DNA from: Branchinecta lynchi
Lineage: Eukaryota; Arthropoda; Branchiopoda; Anostraca; Branchinectidae
Length of the DNA: 64,000 nt
Direction of reading: 5' to 3'
Assembly (NCBI GenBank): GCA_023053575.1
Contig: JAKZAP010000001.1
Coordinates: 6,588,849 to 6,652,848 of the forward strand
The position numbers and the translations under genes were made by a program. The notes beneath the pieces are model-generated. The model ran no database searches, was not told where the DNA came from, and saw only the letters and a program-made list of their open reading frames with translations. Shown here piece by piece: positions 49,726-62,355 of the stretch (position 1 is the first letter of the stretch; every line of letters starts with the position of its first letter).

Positions 49726-50140
49726 GGTGGCCCGAAGCACTCAGGCCAGGGGGGGGGGGGGGAGACCTCTCATTCTAACGACTCCTGGATCGTAATATAC
49801 GACTCGTACGTACCGACAAAAACGAACTGTTGCCACTTCGCGGCAATGGCGAATTCCCCGCAAACAAATAATAGAGCCGGTGTAAAACTAGCTTTCTATG
49901 TATCAGCTGAAATTATTCTTGTAATCAAAATTTGTTTATACACACCATCATAACCTCAGCTTTACATTTCATCTTTCGCAAAAGAAGAAAGCTTCCAACG
50001 CCTGTTACCCGGGACAGATTAAAGCAAGCGCCGCATGCGATTTTTTTTTTTAATCTGCCTTTGTCTGGCGTGATTTAGCAATTTACCACACAAATTCTAG
50101 TCTTTAATGTGTTTCAAATCTCAAAAATTCCAAGCCTAAT
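49725..50140. repeat. hAT-like terminal fragment
   Basis: Starts caggggtggcccgaagcac with a G-run just inside. It then carries interior sequence of the first hAT-like family in reverse (gcgccgcatgcgattttttt, tttaatctgcct) including a hairpin (gttgccacttcgcggcaat). No matching right end seen. Confidence 0.45.
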
Positions 50141-50917
50141 CGCCAAGTAATTGACACCGTTCTTCTAAATAAAGAATACTACGGAATGCTCCACAGGCAA
50201 AATTTTGTATGATGCCGAAGAGTAGAACGTCTTTTAGCGATCCTATTGGAAAGGAAAGAATAAGTATACAATCACAAACCTGTCCGTCGAAAGAGGGACA
50301 AAATAGTAGTAACAGAAAATAAAGTAGACACAAAGTAGATTTTGTTCCGAATTAATAGCAAAAAAAGTAATTTTCAGGTTGAAGACACGCTTTAAAACGA
50401 GGAAAACAGGTTTGCCAGTGCATTACACAAACAAATCCGGGTTTACGGACGTAAACGCCGAGGGGCAGAGCGTCTTTTTGCGATCCCAATGACGAAAACA
50501 TAATTACGTAAAACTGCAGTGAGCTACATCCGAAAAACTGCAACTTTAAACTGGTTTGCAGAATTTGATTCCTTTTGTGTAAAAAGCAAACCCCCGATTC
50601 TTTGACGAAACACACTTTCGTCATTCGCACGATATAAACACTATACATTTCCCCAATGCAGCAAATTCAAGCACGTCTGAAAAGTTTCTTTCTTCCTCAA
50701 TCTTCATCTGCGACCTTACCCCCAAATTAGGCCCGAGTCTCAGTACGCGACAGAAGATGCCATACACAGCAAATGAAGAACGAGAAGTTCGCTTTCAGAG
50801 TAACATAAAACGAATAATTTTTTTATGAGTGTCCTGATATTTTCTTATGATAGGCTGTGGAATTTTACGAAGGCTTTTCAGATGTGCTTTAACACTGCAT
50901 AGATACCAAGAATTTAC

Positions 50918-51010
50918 CTCCCGACTAGAATGAGCTTTTCCAGCGTCTGCACAAGACCCATTTAAATAAAGGAGTTCCTCCTGTCCTGGGAGACGACTTT
51001 CGGGTGTATA
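50918..51010 (-). CDS. Possible unassigned exon (candidate 5' KAT8 exon)
   Basis: A minus-strand frame reads ESRLPGQEELLYLNGSCADA, then GKAHSSRE, and meets a good donor (GGGAG/GTAAAT) at 50918. Its composition is exon-like, and its position between MASK and KAT8 on the right strand suits the missing KAT8 5' exon. Phase fits only if the alternative acceptor gctgag/gtt at 44583 is used, which has a weak pyrimidine tract. An overlapping 52-codon frame (51120-50962) is also open. This is a guess. Confidence 0.15.
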
Positions 51011-51515
51011 TTAGAATCTTCCATGTCTTTTTTAAGCGCTGTAGCCACCTCAACCTCACTTTGCAATTGACATTTTTCCATCTGTTCTGGGCACACTTGT
51101 TTCACGGGTCTCCTGTCATTTCAATTCTGATGGCTTTCCCATTATGTTTAAAAACTCCAAGCCTTTCACTTGTAGTCAAAGTTTGACCAACAATCTATGC
51201 ACATATCCTTGACTAGTCGCTTTTCGTCTATAAGGTATATTGATGTTATCCAGTCAGACTTCGCTTTAACAATTAACCTATTGCAATTTTGACAGGCTAA
51301 AATCTGAAAGACTTAAGTGAGGCAGATACAAATCACATGGGAGTAGAAATAGGTAGTCGAATAGCTGCCACCGTGAACCATGTTTCCGACCTATCGGCGT
51401 TATGCAACCTGGTTTAAACGACTCGGCTGGTCTTTCGGGACGGGCTTACGACTGAAGCTGGGCAGAGCCAAAATCTCTGTACCCCTGTACTTCAGTTAGA
51501 ACTTTTATTTTTGCT
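51011..51515. other. No gene recognised
   Basis: Short frames only. Confidence 0.3.
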
Positions 51516-51519
51516 AATT

Positions 51520-51810
51520 CAAATCTTTTCCCTGATTCCGGGCGAAAGGTGAGAAAATGAAGTTCAGTTCTAGTTTCAGCCTATGTCCTTACCCCTAAAT
51601 TGAAATTTTCATCCCTTAATTTAAACCCCCTCCCACCCTAAATGTAGGGCTACATGGCCCATCCATGAACCTGACCTGTACTTTAACCTAATGGATCATC
51701 ACACCAAGTTTGAACACAATATCTCAACTCCTTCGAGAGTTATCGTGCTGACAGACTGACAACTCATAGGTCTTCCGTCCGTCACATACATTTGGGATTC
51801 CAAAAAAGCT
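51520..51810 (+). repeat. Family A 3' fragment
   Basis: One partial unit, the 3' body (ccctaaatgtagggctacat), a gagagttatcgtgctgacag block and a mutated terminus (tttgggattccaaaaaagc). Confidence 0.65.
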
Positions 51811-52373
51811 GTAAAACCGTCCTGTATGCTTATGCTACTGAGCTGACGGGACTATCAAGGTCGGGTGGTAGCGGATTGGAATTCCTGCTGGGATTTTCGG
51901 CACTACCCTCATTTCCGTCCGAGAAAATGCGAGATTCTCACAACTTTACAACGAAAAGCCTGCCCATCCAAGCGACAATTTACTGAAAGATCAACCGTCA
52001 ATCCAGACTTCAAACTCCATGATCAACAAACGTCTCAAGCTTCCGAACAGTCAAGCAAACCCTTATAAATTCACGATAATGATTAGTCCATCTAGCTAAT
52101 CTTATACATTCCCTATATGTCCCCTTTGGCTGCCAACACAACTGGTCACTCTCCTTTCTTCTACCCTATCTATCTGCATATATATTTTGTCTGTAAAATA
52201 TGTTGGATCTGTACGACATTGTCTTTAACTAGGAATCTGTGGGGACCCATATCCGACATTTTGGCTGCACCTTCCGGTAATCTAGGTCCGCTTCGACGAA
52301 CCGGAAATCTGAAAATGAACCTAACCTTTTGTAGGCACTGAAGATACGAGCTTTTTCTCTCAATGATGCAATA

Positions 52374-52979
52374 TTTATTTTAAATCAAGCAGAACCAAAA
52401 AAGCAATAATAGTAATACAATCTACAGAACATCATTGAAAATGTAAGCAAAGTTTCCCGTTCACCAGTTCACGAAGCTTACATGGCGAACCGGCAAATCC
52501 AAAAGTCGCACAACAACACTGCAGTACTTCTCATCCTACAGTTTCAACCATAATCAACTCGCTCTTATTTCGACAACAAAGAGCTCCACTCCTTCTTTAT
52601 TTCATACGCTCAAAGTAAGGAGAAAACCCAAGGCCTAATATGTAATGGACAAGTCAGATACTTCTAACAGGCAAATCGCTTCGACACTTATGAATAGAAC
52701 GAAGAACAATGCATCTGCCTTAACACACATGACTTTAGAATAGACAATGAAGTTCAAATAAGCAAAAGAGTCGCAGCCCAAAAACGCAGTATTTTCTTCC
52801 GTCTTCAACTGAAGTTTGCTCTCTACAAACACAGTACAGAAACGGAAAAAGACATCCGACACAAAAACCGGACTTCTCTATGCATTTCCTTTATAGCAAA
52901 AACGATATTTCATCTGAAGTCTTGACGTCCAAGATCATTACTGCAGCAGCGCCTGTACTACGAAACAAGCATCACGACA
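52374..52979 (-). other. mask: MASK 3' untranslated region with polyadenylation signal
   Basis: Reading down from the MASK stop, about 600 bp without repeat content leads to AATAAA at 52379-52374 (minus strand). This is a plausible 3' end. The 75-codon minus frame here (52862-52635) has no domain and is likely UTR. Confidence 0.55.
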
Positions 52980-53003
52980 TCACTGGCCCCATTTACTCCA
53001 AAT
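52980..53003 (-). CDS. mask: MASK, short last coding exon
   Basis: Acceptor ccctttttcttaccag is followed by ATT TGG AGT AAA TGG GGC CAG TGA, i.e. IWSKWGQ and stop. Phase 0 matches the donor at 56267, giving QEQQMIWSKWGQ. Vertebrate ANKHD1 has a QQIWPGTW motif very near its C-terminus, which supports this 7-residue exon. The intron between is 3.3 kb and full of A and D elements. Confidence 0.65.
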   Translation of the reverse strand: MWSKWGQ

Positions 53004-53185
53004 CTGGTAAGAAAAAGGGATTGTTAGTCTACTGCACAAACACTGGGGCTGGAAGGAGCCGTTACTTTCGGCCCCAACAAATGCCTAGCGTTTAAAGACC
53101 TAATATAAACATACTGTTTATCTGCTCAGATCAGCTTATCAGCAAGCCTTTTGTTTTTTGATTTTTCTGTGGTATTGAAAAAACA

Positions 53186-54296
53186 AGACGTAAGGTTTCG
53201 ATGGGATCCCAAAAATCTAGTATTTGATCCAGACAACTGGGTCTTGTCTTCGCCAGATCCAGTATTCGCCAGGATAATTATCTGAGAAAACCAAGTTCAG
53301 ATATACCTTGATCAGGCATATCTATTTTGACGATACTGACCGAAACCTCCTACTTCACTTCTGCCAAATTTCTGGTCTGGGCCAAATTCCGAGCAAACTA
53401 CTTGTCCAGCAGAAAAAGAAAACTCAGAAACGAATTCAGCGTATTTCCTTATCCCTATAAAGGACATCTAATTAACTTCAAATAAATCTTTAACTTACAC
53501 AAAAATTTCCGGTTGAATTATACGTCCGGGTGAAAACTGAATGTCATATACAGACTCAGCGTCTCCTTAGCCTTCAATCTGTCATCTAATCAACTTCAGA
53601 TAAAACTTTTGCTTTTAACGAATTTTCCGGTTGTGGCCGGATTCAGGGCGAACTATTTCTCCGGGTAGAAAATGCTTTTCATATAAGTCTTCAGCATGCC
53701 TTCTTACTCCTAAATCTGTCATCTAATCAACTTCAAATAAAACTTTTAATTTTAACCATCTTTCCGGTTTTTGCCGGATTCCGGACGAACGGCTTGTCCG
53801 GCAAGAAAATGGTTTTCATCATCGTGTTCATCATGCCTTCTTACCCCTAAATCAAACATCTAATAAACTTCAGATAAACTTTTACTTTTAACCAACTTTC
53901 CGGTTTTTGCCGGATTCCGGACGAACTACTTGTCCGGCGAGGAAATGCTTTTCATCATCGTGGTCAGCATGTCTTCTTACCCCTAAACCGAACATTTAAT
54001 CAACTTCAAAGGAAACTTTTACTTCTAACCAACTTTCCGATTTTTGACGAATTCGGGGCGAACTACTTGTCGGACGAAAAAATAATTTGCATATTCGTGT
54101 TCAGCATATCTTCTTAAAAAAACTATCACATTAGCTGTTTAAAAATATTTTGTTTGTCCCTTAATTTGAGCCCCCTCCCCCACCCCTAAATGTAGGGCCA
54201 CAGAGCCCATCTACGAACTTGACCTTACACTTGACCCAAAGAATCTTCACACCAAGTTTCATCAAAATATCTCATTCCCTTCGAGAGTTATCCTGC
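53186..54296 (+). mobile_element. Family A copy 13, cut at its 3' end by family D
   Basis: 5' terminus aacaagacgtaaggtttcga, five internal ~135-bp units, and the 3' body up to gagagttatcctgctg, where family D sequence takes over; microsatellite and palindrome are lost. Confidence 0.8.
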
Positions 54297-56230
54297 TGAA
54301 AACGAGCAGAAAGGGCCGTTCTAGCAGGCATCAGTTGCAAATTGAAGATGGGACTAAAATCTGTAAGTGTTAAAATATGCGCGGAAGTTACGCGACCATA
54401 CAGCCAATATAGCTTCTTTGAGTGATAAGTAGAGAAATTTACAGAAACAAACAATACCAAAGGTTTCGATGGGATCCCATAAATTCAATATCTGATCCAG
54501 ACAACTGGGTCTTGTCTTCGCCAGACTCCTTGAACCTTTTTACTATTAAGATTCAGAAACAGATTAAGGCCAAATAGCTAATCATCTGAGAAAACCAAGT
54601 TCAGATATGGAATCAGCATGTGTGTTTACCCCTATAAGACATATCTGTTTTGACGAAAGCTTCGTTCCACTTCTGCCAATTTCCCGGTTCAGGCCGAACT
54701 CCGGAACTACTTGTCCGGCGAAAAAAGATAGCTAAAAAACGAACTCAGGGTATCTTCTTTCCCCAATAATTAACATCTAATCAACTTCAAATAAAAATTT
54801 AACTTATCACAAATTTTCCGACTCCAGCCGGATTCCGGTCGAACTATATGTCCGGGCAAAAATTATTGTCACACACGGTTTCAGCATCTCTTCTTACCCC
54901 TAAATCTGATATCTAATCAACTACAAATAAAACTTCAACTTTTAACAATTTTCCGGTTTTGGCCGGATTCCGGGCGAACTACATGTCCGGGTAGAAAATT
55001 GTTTTCACATAAGTGTTCAGAATGTCTTCTTGCCCTAAATTGAACATCTGATCAACTTTAAATAAAACTTATGACAAAATGGTTTTCACCACCGTGTTCA
55101 GCATGTCTTCTTATCCCTTAATCGACTATCACATTAGCTGTTTCAAAATATTTTGTTAGCCCCTTAACTTGAACCCCCTCCCCCACCCCTAGATGTAGGG
55201 CTACAAAGCCCATCTACGAACTCGACTGGTCCGATGACCCAACGAATCCGCACACCAAGTTTCATCAAAATATCTCATTCCCTTCGAGAGTTATCGTGCT
55301 TACGGACGGACAACTGTTGCGATGTCATAGGCATCCCTCCACTTACGTTTTGGGATCCCAAAAAGTGGCATTTCCCAAGGGTCCGAAAGTGCTGCAATCC
55401 ATCGTTCTTACCCATTTCTACTCGTCATTTCAGCTGAGTTTATCATACCTTTTTTGCACTCGGGATTGCGGTGAAGAAATCGTACCAGATGGGTCTTTTA
55501 AACTAGTTCTGCCATTGCAAAAGATATTAGGTACATAGTGAAACCAAAAGTAGGCCGATACCAGTTGTAAGACATGTAGGGGACTTGTAAGCAACAGTCG
55601 GTTGTTGGATCCTAATCATCTTCGGCAATGAGGGTTTGCAACTTCTGCTAGTTGGTGTACCTATCATTTGTTTCCGGTGTATTTGATGGTAAGAACAATT
55701 TGGTTCAAAATTGTAAGACATGTAAGGACTTGTCAAAAAAATCGGCTGTTAGGCTATAATCATCTTCAGCGACGAGGGGTTTGCAACTTTTGCTAGTTGG
55801 TATACCTGTTATTTGTTTCCGGTGAACTTGATGTGTATCATGGGGAGAGAGACTTGAAATTTATGCTAATTGCTGCACATTGTATTCGATCTCTGTAAAT
55901 CTGAGGGTAAGAAAGTTCGTCTCGATGGTCTATCACTGTAACTTAGAATTAAATGTCTACGCAACGGTTACAAATGATGTAAAACAACGAGGTAGTTTTG
56001 TAATAGTAAGTTTTGTAATGATGCAAAGTCAATTTAGTCCCTTCTTCCGATATTGTTTTGTTGTTGTTTTTTCAACGCCGCGAAATAGCCTTTGATCATG
56101 TGATTACTGATTGCGTTCTTCTTCGAACATACAGTTTTGAAAGCTTCAATAGGTTGACAACTCCAGCATTTAACCGATAGGGAAAAAACAAAACCAACAA
56201 TACTTCTCGTTGCCCAGGCAACGTAGATAA
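54297..56230. mobile_element. Family D copy 2, interrupted by family A
   Basis: Left part (54297-54462) matches 21165-21313; right part (55367-56230) matches 21318 onward and later D units, ending with cgttgcccaggcaacg. A family A element (54463-55366) sits between. It lacks the outer 29-bp terminus on the left. It lies in the last MASK intron. Confidence 0.8.
54463..55366 (+). mobile_element. Family A copy 14, inserted in family D
   Basis: Full element from aacaataccaaaggtttcga to cgttttgggatcccaaaa, about 0.9 kb with five internal units. Comparison with the uninterrupted D sequence at 21313 (cagagacaaaaaagtggc) fixes both ends to within a few bases. Confidence 0.88.
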
Positions 56231-56266
56231 TTTTTTTTTCTGTTAAAATGTTATATAATGACTCAC

Positions 56267-56422
56267 CATCTGCTGTTCTTGAACGGGCAGCTCAACGGAC
56301 CGGTTTCCTCCTCGCTGTGACATATCGTTGCTGAGATCCGAGCTGAAAAACCCAGCCATGCTTAATGCTTGGTTCGGTAGGGCACCATTCATGTAGCTTG
56401 CATTCGCCATTCCCAGGGCACC
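56267..56422 (-). CDS. mask: MASK, penultimate exon
   Basis: Acceptor tattttttcgctacag, donor CAGATG/GTGAGT, 52 codons in phase 0. It reads GALGMANASYMNGALPNQAL, then SMAGFFSSDLSNDMSQRGGN and RSVELPVQEQQM. It is low-complexity, typical of the MASK C-terminus. No stop. Confidence 0.85.
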
Positions 56423-56952
56423 CTGTAGCGAAAAAATAAAAGATGATTCAAACGTCTTCCCCTCATTCTTTGCCCCGACCTTTTATCTCGACAACACGGA
56501 TTCGCCCGTTTACTCTTTCACATCCATCGCCAACATGGTAGATGTCTGATTATGTTTATGCGGGTGGTGCATCTTTAGCCCTCTGTGGTAAAGAAGAGGA
56601 CATGAGCAACATCAGAGAGAGAAACACAGCAACAAGTTAGATGATGAAGATATGATTCTACAGATGGAATCTGTTTAGACTTTCAGGGTAAAGTAACGGG
56701 AAGGAACAGAAGAGAAAACAAAGTGGCAACATCAAAGCTCGCAAATCTCGCTACGCCTGGAAGTAGGCAAGTGAATAGGGCCACCTTTAGTAGTCCCTGG
56801 AATGCCGGAGGAGTCAAGCAAATTAAGAAAAAGAAACTGAGTTCACTAATATTTCGGTGGAATTTTCGCGATAAGATGACGGGACCTCAAAGCGACTGGG
56901 TTCCCGCAAATAACACAAAACTACGATACTTAGGATCTAAGTATTAGCTAAC

Positions 56953-59032
56953 CTGAAACAGATCCATGGACTGTGGGTCCAGCCCCCCATCGAGGGGGCG
57001 GAGCAGGTTGGCGTTCGTCATTGCTGGGGGTGGCTGCTTCAGGAAATTCATCGTGTCCTCTTGCCCTCCGATCGACAGGCCTGCTGCTATGCTGCTCAGC
57101 CACTCCGCATTCATGTGCTGCATGAAATCGGTGGAATGTCCCCATAGCGGCAGATCTTGTGGCAACGGGATTCCGTATGGTGGAACGGGATTTCTGATTT
57201 TGTTCCGCTCTGTACCAATGGGTCTCTGAATCACCTTATTCCGGTCCCTCTCTTCTCCGATGGCTTTCGGCCCAAGTCCAGACATATCCGACTGAGTCCC
57301 CATACCCTGGCTAAAGTCCGGGTTGGCTGGCTCTGATGGACTATGCTGGTTCTGGTACTGGTGGCCCCGCATCTGGCCGATGGGTGCGGGGAAGTTTCGC
57401 TGCATCTCCACAGGGTAGGGCGTGCCGATCGGGGGAGGAACATAGTCCATATTGTTGATATATGACTGGCTAGGGGCAACACCGGCGACGGGTCCAGAAT
57501 TAACCGTTAACAGATCCCCGGCCATGGATCCAGACCCAGGATAGTTCGAGTTATTGCTCTGGTTAAAGCCCATGCGAGGTCCAAACATTCCGGGATTTGG
57601 GAAGTTTTGCTGGCTCATATTTCTCGGTGGAAAATCGGGAGCATTCGGGTTCAACTTTGACTGAACCGGTGGCACTCCTGGGAATTGTCCTCCCTGGGGA
57701 ACGCCGAAGCGAGGTCCAGACCCGGGTGCAAGGTTGAAACTGGGGGGTCGCATCGGAACACCACGTGAAACACCGAAGTTATAAACCGACGGATCATATC
57801 CGTTTTCCATGGCACGAGATGACGGCCCGCCGGGAGCGAGGGACGACGAGTGGTGACTCAAGGTGAGAGGCGAGTGTCGCCCAAGCCTGTTGCTTCCAAT
57901 GGGTAGGGGGTGTGATGATTGGGAGTACATGGACATGGGAGGAGACCCAATACGAGCCGGCGGCGTGAGTGGCCTCGAAAACTTTATTCCTCCAGGCGGC
58001 CTAATCAGCCCAGAACTCGGGACTGGAGTTCCAGGAGCGCTTGAAGTAAGCGATGTTGGTACTTCAATCATTGCCGGCTGTGATAGGGGTATGGAGTCCG
58101 AGGGAGTGGCTGACCTCAAATTCCCACGATAACCTGGCGCTTTAGAAACATCCCCTTCCGGAGGAGCGTCGACCACGTGGCTTCCCAAAATGCCAGGAGC
58201 TTTGGAGGTAATTACTGATAAGCCAGTCGCAGCGACTGCAGCAAAGTTTTTTGCCTTAGCGATATTGAGCTGTTGCTCTCTTCCCCAAACAGTTTGCTGT
58301 GCAACGTTGCTGAACATGTTATCAAATGGGGAATATCCTTGTGGGACCTGGCTGGTTGCCGGTACGGAGGACCCTCGTTTCATCTGCTGAGATGCAAGGT
58401 CCGACTTTGACGCAACAGGCGTCACAATCGTCGACGTCATGACGGCTGTTGGCTCGGTATTCGTCGAACTTCCTGCAGTTGTGGTCTTGCTTCCGCTTGT
58501 CGGAGTCGGAGAGACCAGAGGTTTTGCTGCGGCTTTCGATGACTCCGGCGGGAATAACTGACGAGCGATGGCAGACTTAGAAGACGGCGAAACCGCTATG
58601 GTCACAGCAAGCGGTGGGGCACCGGGGATCGGCACTGAGTAAATGACCGTTGTAGCCGCAGAGGACTGTAGCGTAACCTTCCCAGTGGACGACATCGCTG
58701 TTGGTGTATTAGCACTCCGCTTGGGAGAAGCTGGGTTAACATTGGTCCACACCATTCCACTGCTTGTAGAAGCCTTGGAGGTTGTGGCCGAAACAGAGCC
58801 GATAGTGGTGTTGGACCTCGACATCTTAGTCGGTACAGGCTTAGCCGCTACAACACTTGCCACAGGAAGTATGGAGGGAGCAGCGGATGATGAAGGCTTG
58901 ACATTGTTGTTGTTCGTGCTCCCTGTGGCACTGATCTTCAGCCGACTCATGATTTCAGAGAGGTCCTTGTCGGGCTCTTTAGTCAGAGAAGAAATCAGTT
59001 GCTGAGCGATCTTGATCGAATCAGCCGAGCCC
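56953..59032 (-). CDS. mask: MASK, large exon after the KH core
   Basis: Acceptor gaatatctttccag, donor TTTCAG/GTTAGC; 693 codons. It opens with the last helix of the KH domain (GSADSIKIAQQLISSLTKEP), then a long disordered Ser/Pro/Thr-rich region. Conserved islands in that region are YSPFDNMFSNVAQQTVWGRE, SKAPGYRGN (human SKAPGFRPP) and RPIGTER (human PPIGTERLARI). These islands mark it as MASK/ANKHD1 rather than any Ser-rich protein. Ends in phase 0 with GLDPQSMDLFQ. Confidence 0.95.
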
Positions 59033-59103
59033 CTGGAAAGATATTCAATAAATCCTCGTAATACACCTAGCGTATACCACCTGTACCCATATAGTATAAC
59101 CAC

Positions 59104-59706
59104 CTAGCTAGTGTACGAGTGGAAATTAGAAACAATTCTCTGAAAGCAGCTCGATATCAGCTATTTTCCGAAAGGATGTTACGGTAATTTCCCCACGGAA
59201 TCGCCAGATGGCGCTATTCTGGACGCTATGACTGGCAAGGAGCAGAGAATTTTGGCGGCAATGGGCTCTTACTCTGCAGCATGTTCTGAACGCTGTGATT
59301 GGCTATGCCAGAAGTTTTCCGCCCAAAATTATTGGTGTCAATGATCTCTTATAAGAGTCAGGAGAGGACATGTAATTATCCTCTTAAGTGCATGCGTAAT
59401 TCGACAGGGCCGGCCCCTAGTCTGCACGAGGCAAGGTTTGACAGAATGCAATGTAAAGTCACGTTTTATTGGACGTAGTTTCGGTCCACTCTTGTTTTCT
59501 CAGTTCGTCCAGAAGTTTTGCTTCTGCCGTTTTATTTGTCCATTCCAGATACTGTACTTTCCTGGTTCTTTCATAAATAAAACAAAGCACGTCAAACTAC
59601 GGTGAAACAAAACCGAAACCACGTCTGACAAAAAAACGCAGCTTCAGAGCCAAACTAACGGAATGAAGAAGAACCTTTCAGTACAACAGCAAAGAAAGGT
59701 AATTAC
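59104..59706. other. MASK intron with a MITE L relative
   Basis: Intron between the KH exon and the large exon. A diverged foldback sequence near 59455-59645 shares cgtcaaactac and atactgtactttc words with MITE L at 47.2 kb. Confidence 0.45.
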
Positions 59707-60004
59707 TTGATAAGAACACTTCGATCTCCTTGATTCTTTCCCTGTTTGTCCACCTCAATATGGGCTCCGGATACTTCGCGTATCGTGTTGATATTGCAGC
59801 CAGCTCGACCGATGACTCTGCTTATTGCCGAGTTAGGCACGGAGACCTTTTTGGACTTCTCGGTAGTCGCTCCAACAACCGTCGTTCCCAACTGAGGCTG
59901 GCCTTTACTTTTGACTGTTGTTCCATTATCGCGAGACACAGCTCGCCTTGTCACTTCTTTCCAGCCTTCATCTCGCTTGCTTGTTCGCTTAGGACTGAGG
60001 GTAC
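59707..60004 (-). CDS. mask: MASK, KH-domain exon
   Basis: Acceptor caaaacttcgtag, donor ATCAA/GTAATT; phase 1 in, phase 2 out. It encodes TLSPKRTSKRDEGWKEVTRR, then a linker, then the KH domain: SVPNSAISRVIGRAGCNINT (GXXG loop GRAG) and IREVSGAHIEVDKQGKNQGD. The KH domain binds single-stranded RNA or DNA. Human ANKHD1 has KREEGWKEVVRR and SVPASVVSRIMGRGGCNITA at the same places, so order and spacing agree. Confidence 0.97.
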
Positions 60005-60019
60005 CTACGAAGTTTTGAA

Positions 60020-60830
60020 ATGAGAGTTCACTCTATATTAAACTTGATAATGGGTGAGGTGGGGATGGAGAACAAAAGAAACGGAGAAACCTTTACATTT
60101 ACACTTCAATATAGTACGGCATCACAAACTGAAGCCAAGGGGCACCATGAGGCTACAAAAGAGCGCATCCAAAGGGGTGCGGCGCGCTGAAACTCCATTT
60201 TCACTTAGCCTAAGGCTCTTTTCTGTAGCACGCTGCACGTCTACATCTCGGCCGCTTCTGCAAAATGACATTTTTACCCGTGCTTCCGAGGAAGACGGTA
60301 GCGCTTCTCGAGAATCGCGGACTTGCTCACCGACCAAGTCCGTGCTTCCCTGCAAGGTGCTGCTTTAATCGAGAAGAAATCTTGCAAACAGCGAATCCAA
60401 AAACGCATCTTGTGCAGAAGCAAAGAAGTGCTGCAGCAACGACGCGGCAGTACTATTGCAGCAAAAACGAGGCTCTAATTACCTCAGCCTGAATAACTGT
60501 CTTCAACTGTACCCACCACACGAACACTCACACAGTAGGCGAGCACTTACCCGGGAAATCGATGCTATCCTCTAGAGTCTAAGGACATACAACAACCAGC
60601 CATGGCTAGAGGTAGAAAAAAAGGGGTTCCGGCTAAACCCTCCCCCCCCCCCCGCATAAATAAGAAAGAGTCCCGAACAAGGGATTAGATGGGTACCCAG
60701 ATTAGCTCATACTTGTCTTAGCTCTACTGACGGATATATAAGAGTAGGATAAGGATAACTGAACGCAGTATCCGGTAACAAATGTAAGAATAAGCTTGTG
60801 CGTGCAGAAAGGGTATGTCTATGTGAAGCA
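60020..60830. other. MASK intron, no gene recognised
   Basis: Unique-looking; contains a poly-C run near 60645. Confidence 0.4.
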
Positions 60831-60832
60831 AC

Positions 60833-61797
60833 AAGACCAAAGGTTTCGATGGGATCCCAAAAATATCTGATCCAGAGAACTGGGTCTTGTCTTAGCCAGA
60901 TCCAGTCATCGCCAGACTCCTTGAACATTTTTACAATTAAAATTCAGAAACAGATTAAGGCCAAATACCTAATCACCTGAGAAAACCAAGTTCAGATATG
61001 AATTCAGCATGTGTGTTTACCCCTATAAGTCATATCTGTTTTGACGAAAACTTCCTGCCACTTCTGCCAATTCCCCGGTTTCGGCCGGACTCCAGAACTA
61101 CTTGTCCGGCAAAAAAAGAAAGCTCAAAGACGAAATCAGGGTATCTTCTTTCCCCAGTAATGAACATCTAATCAACTTCAAATAAAAATTTAGCTTATAA
61201 CAAATTTTCCGAGTCCAGCCGGATTCGGGTCGAACTATATGTCCGGGTAAAATATGATTGTCATACAGGGACTCAGCATCTCTTCTTACCCCTAAATCGC
61301 TTATCTAATCAACTAGAAATAAAAACGGATTCCGGGCGAACTACATGTCCTGGTAGAAAATTGTTTTCACATAAGTGTTCAGCATGTCTTCTTGCCCTAA
61401 ATCGAACATCTAATCAACTCCGAATAAAACTTTTAATTTTGACAAACTTTCCGGTTTGGGCCGGATTCCGGGCCAACTACTTGCCCGATGACAAAATGGG
61501 TTTCACCGTCGTGTTCAGCATGTCTTCTTACCCCATAATCGACTATCATATTAGCTGTTTCAAAATATTTTGTTTGCCCCTTAATTTGAAACCCCTCCCC
61601 CACCCCTAAATGTAGGGCTACAAAGCCCATCTACGAACTTGACTGGTCCGACGACCCAACGAATCCTAACACCAAGTTTCATCAAAATATCTCATTCCCT
61701 TCGAGAGTTATCGTACTTACAGACGGACGGACGGACAGACGGACAACTTTTGCGATGTCATAGGTATCCCTCCACTTACGTTTTGGGATCCCAAAAA
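60833..61797 (+). mobile_element. Family A copy 15, full length
   Basis: Both termini intact: aacaagaccaaaggtttcga and cttacgttttgggatcccaa. Internal units, 3' body (cctaaatgtagggctacaaa) and CGGA microsatellite present; about 0.96 kb. Best candidate for a consensus of the family. Lies in a MASK intron. Confidence 0.9.
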
Positions 61798-62353
61798 GTG
61801 GCGGCTGGATGTGTTCTTTGTTTTGAATGCGTTAAGCGCAGGCAAAACAAAGATAAACAAGGGAGGGGAGTGTAAAGCGAAGTTGATGGTTGATGGTGAC
61901 AGAATGATTGCTGAAGTGAACGAACACACGCATTCACGTTAAGCTGTTGTCAGAGAGGTGTTAAAAGTGAAAAATCAAATCAAAACCCGCGCCACTCAGT
62001 GTAACGCACCCCCCCCCCCCAACTAATCCTTTCCCAATTCCTTGGCTGCAGCACCAATTCCTTGGTGTCGTTAGTTTTTATTGTTGTACCAGAAGCATAC
62101 TGGACTTGGACTAAGATCACGGTAAGTCAATTTCAATGTTTTGGATTCGTGTTAAGTGTAAAGGATTTGGCGGGGGAGGGGGGGGGGGGGGTCTCGTCTA
62201 GACCTGAAAAAAAAAGATATACATTTGGGCCGGGACGTGCCAAACAGACTTCTTCGAGAAGTGTAGATGACTGATGGAATCGAATCAACCCATTTCAACA
62301 TTTAGTGGTTTTGTTACAATTCTTACTAAATGGAGACATACAAAGTCGAGCTT
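61798..62353. other. MASK intron, no gene recognised
   Basis: Contains poly-C (about 62010) and poly-G (about 62180) runs; no element ends recognised. Confidence 0.4.
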
Positions 62354-62355
62354 AC

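Noticed and set aside
58643..59005. 120-codon plus-strand frame, and 57863-58132 and others opposite MASK
   Set aside because: Antisense shadows of the large MASK exon, whose coding strand is fixed by KH-domain continuity.
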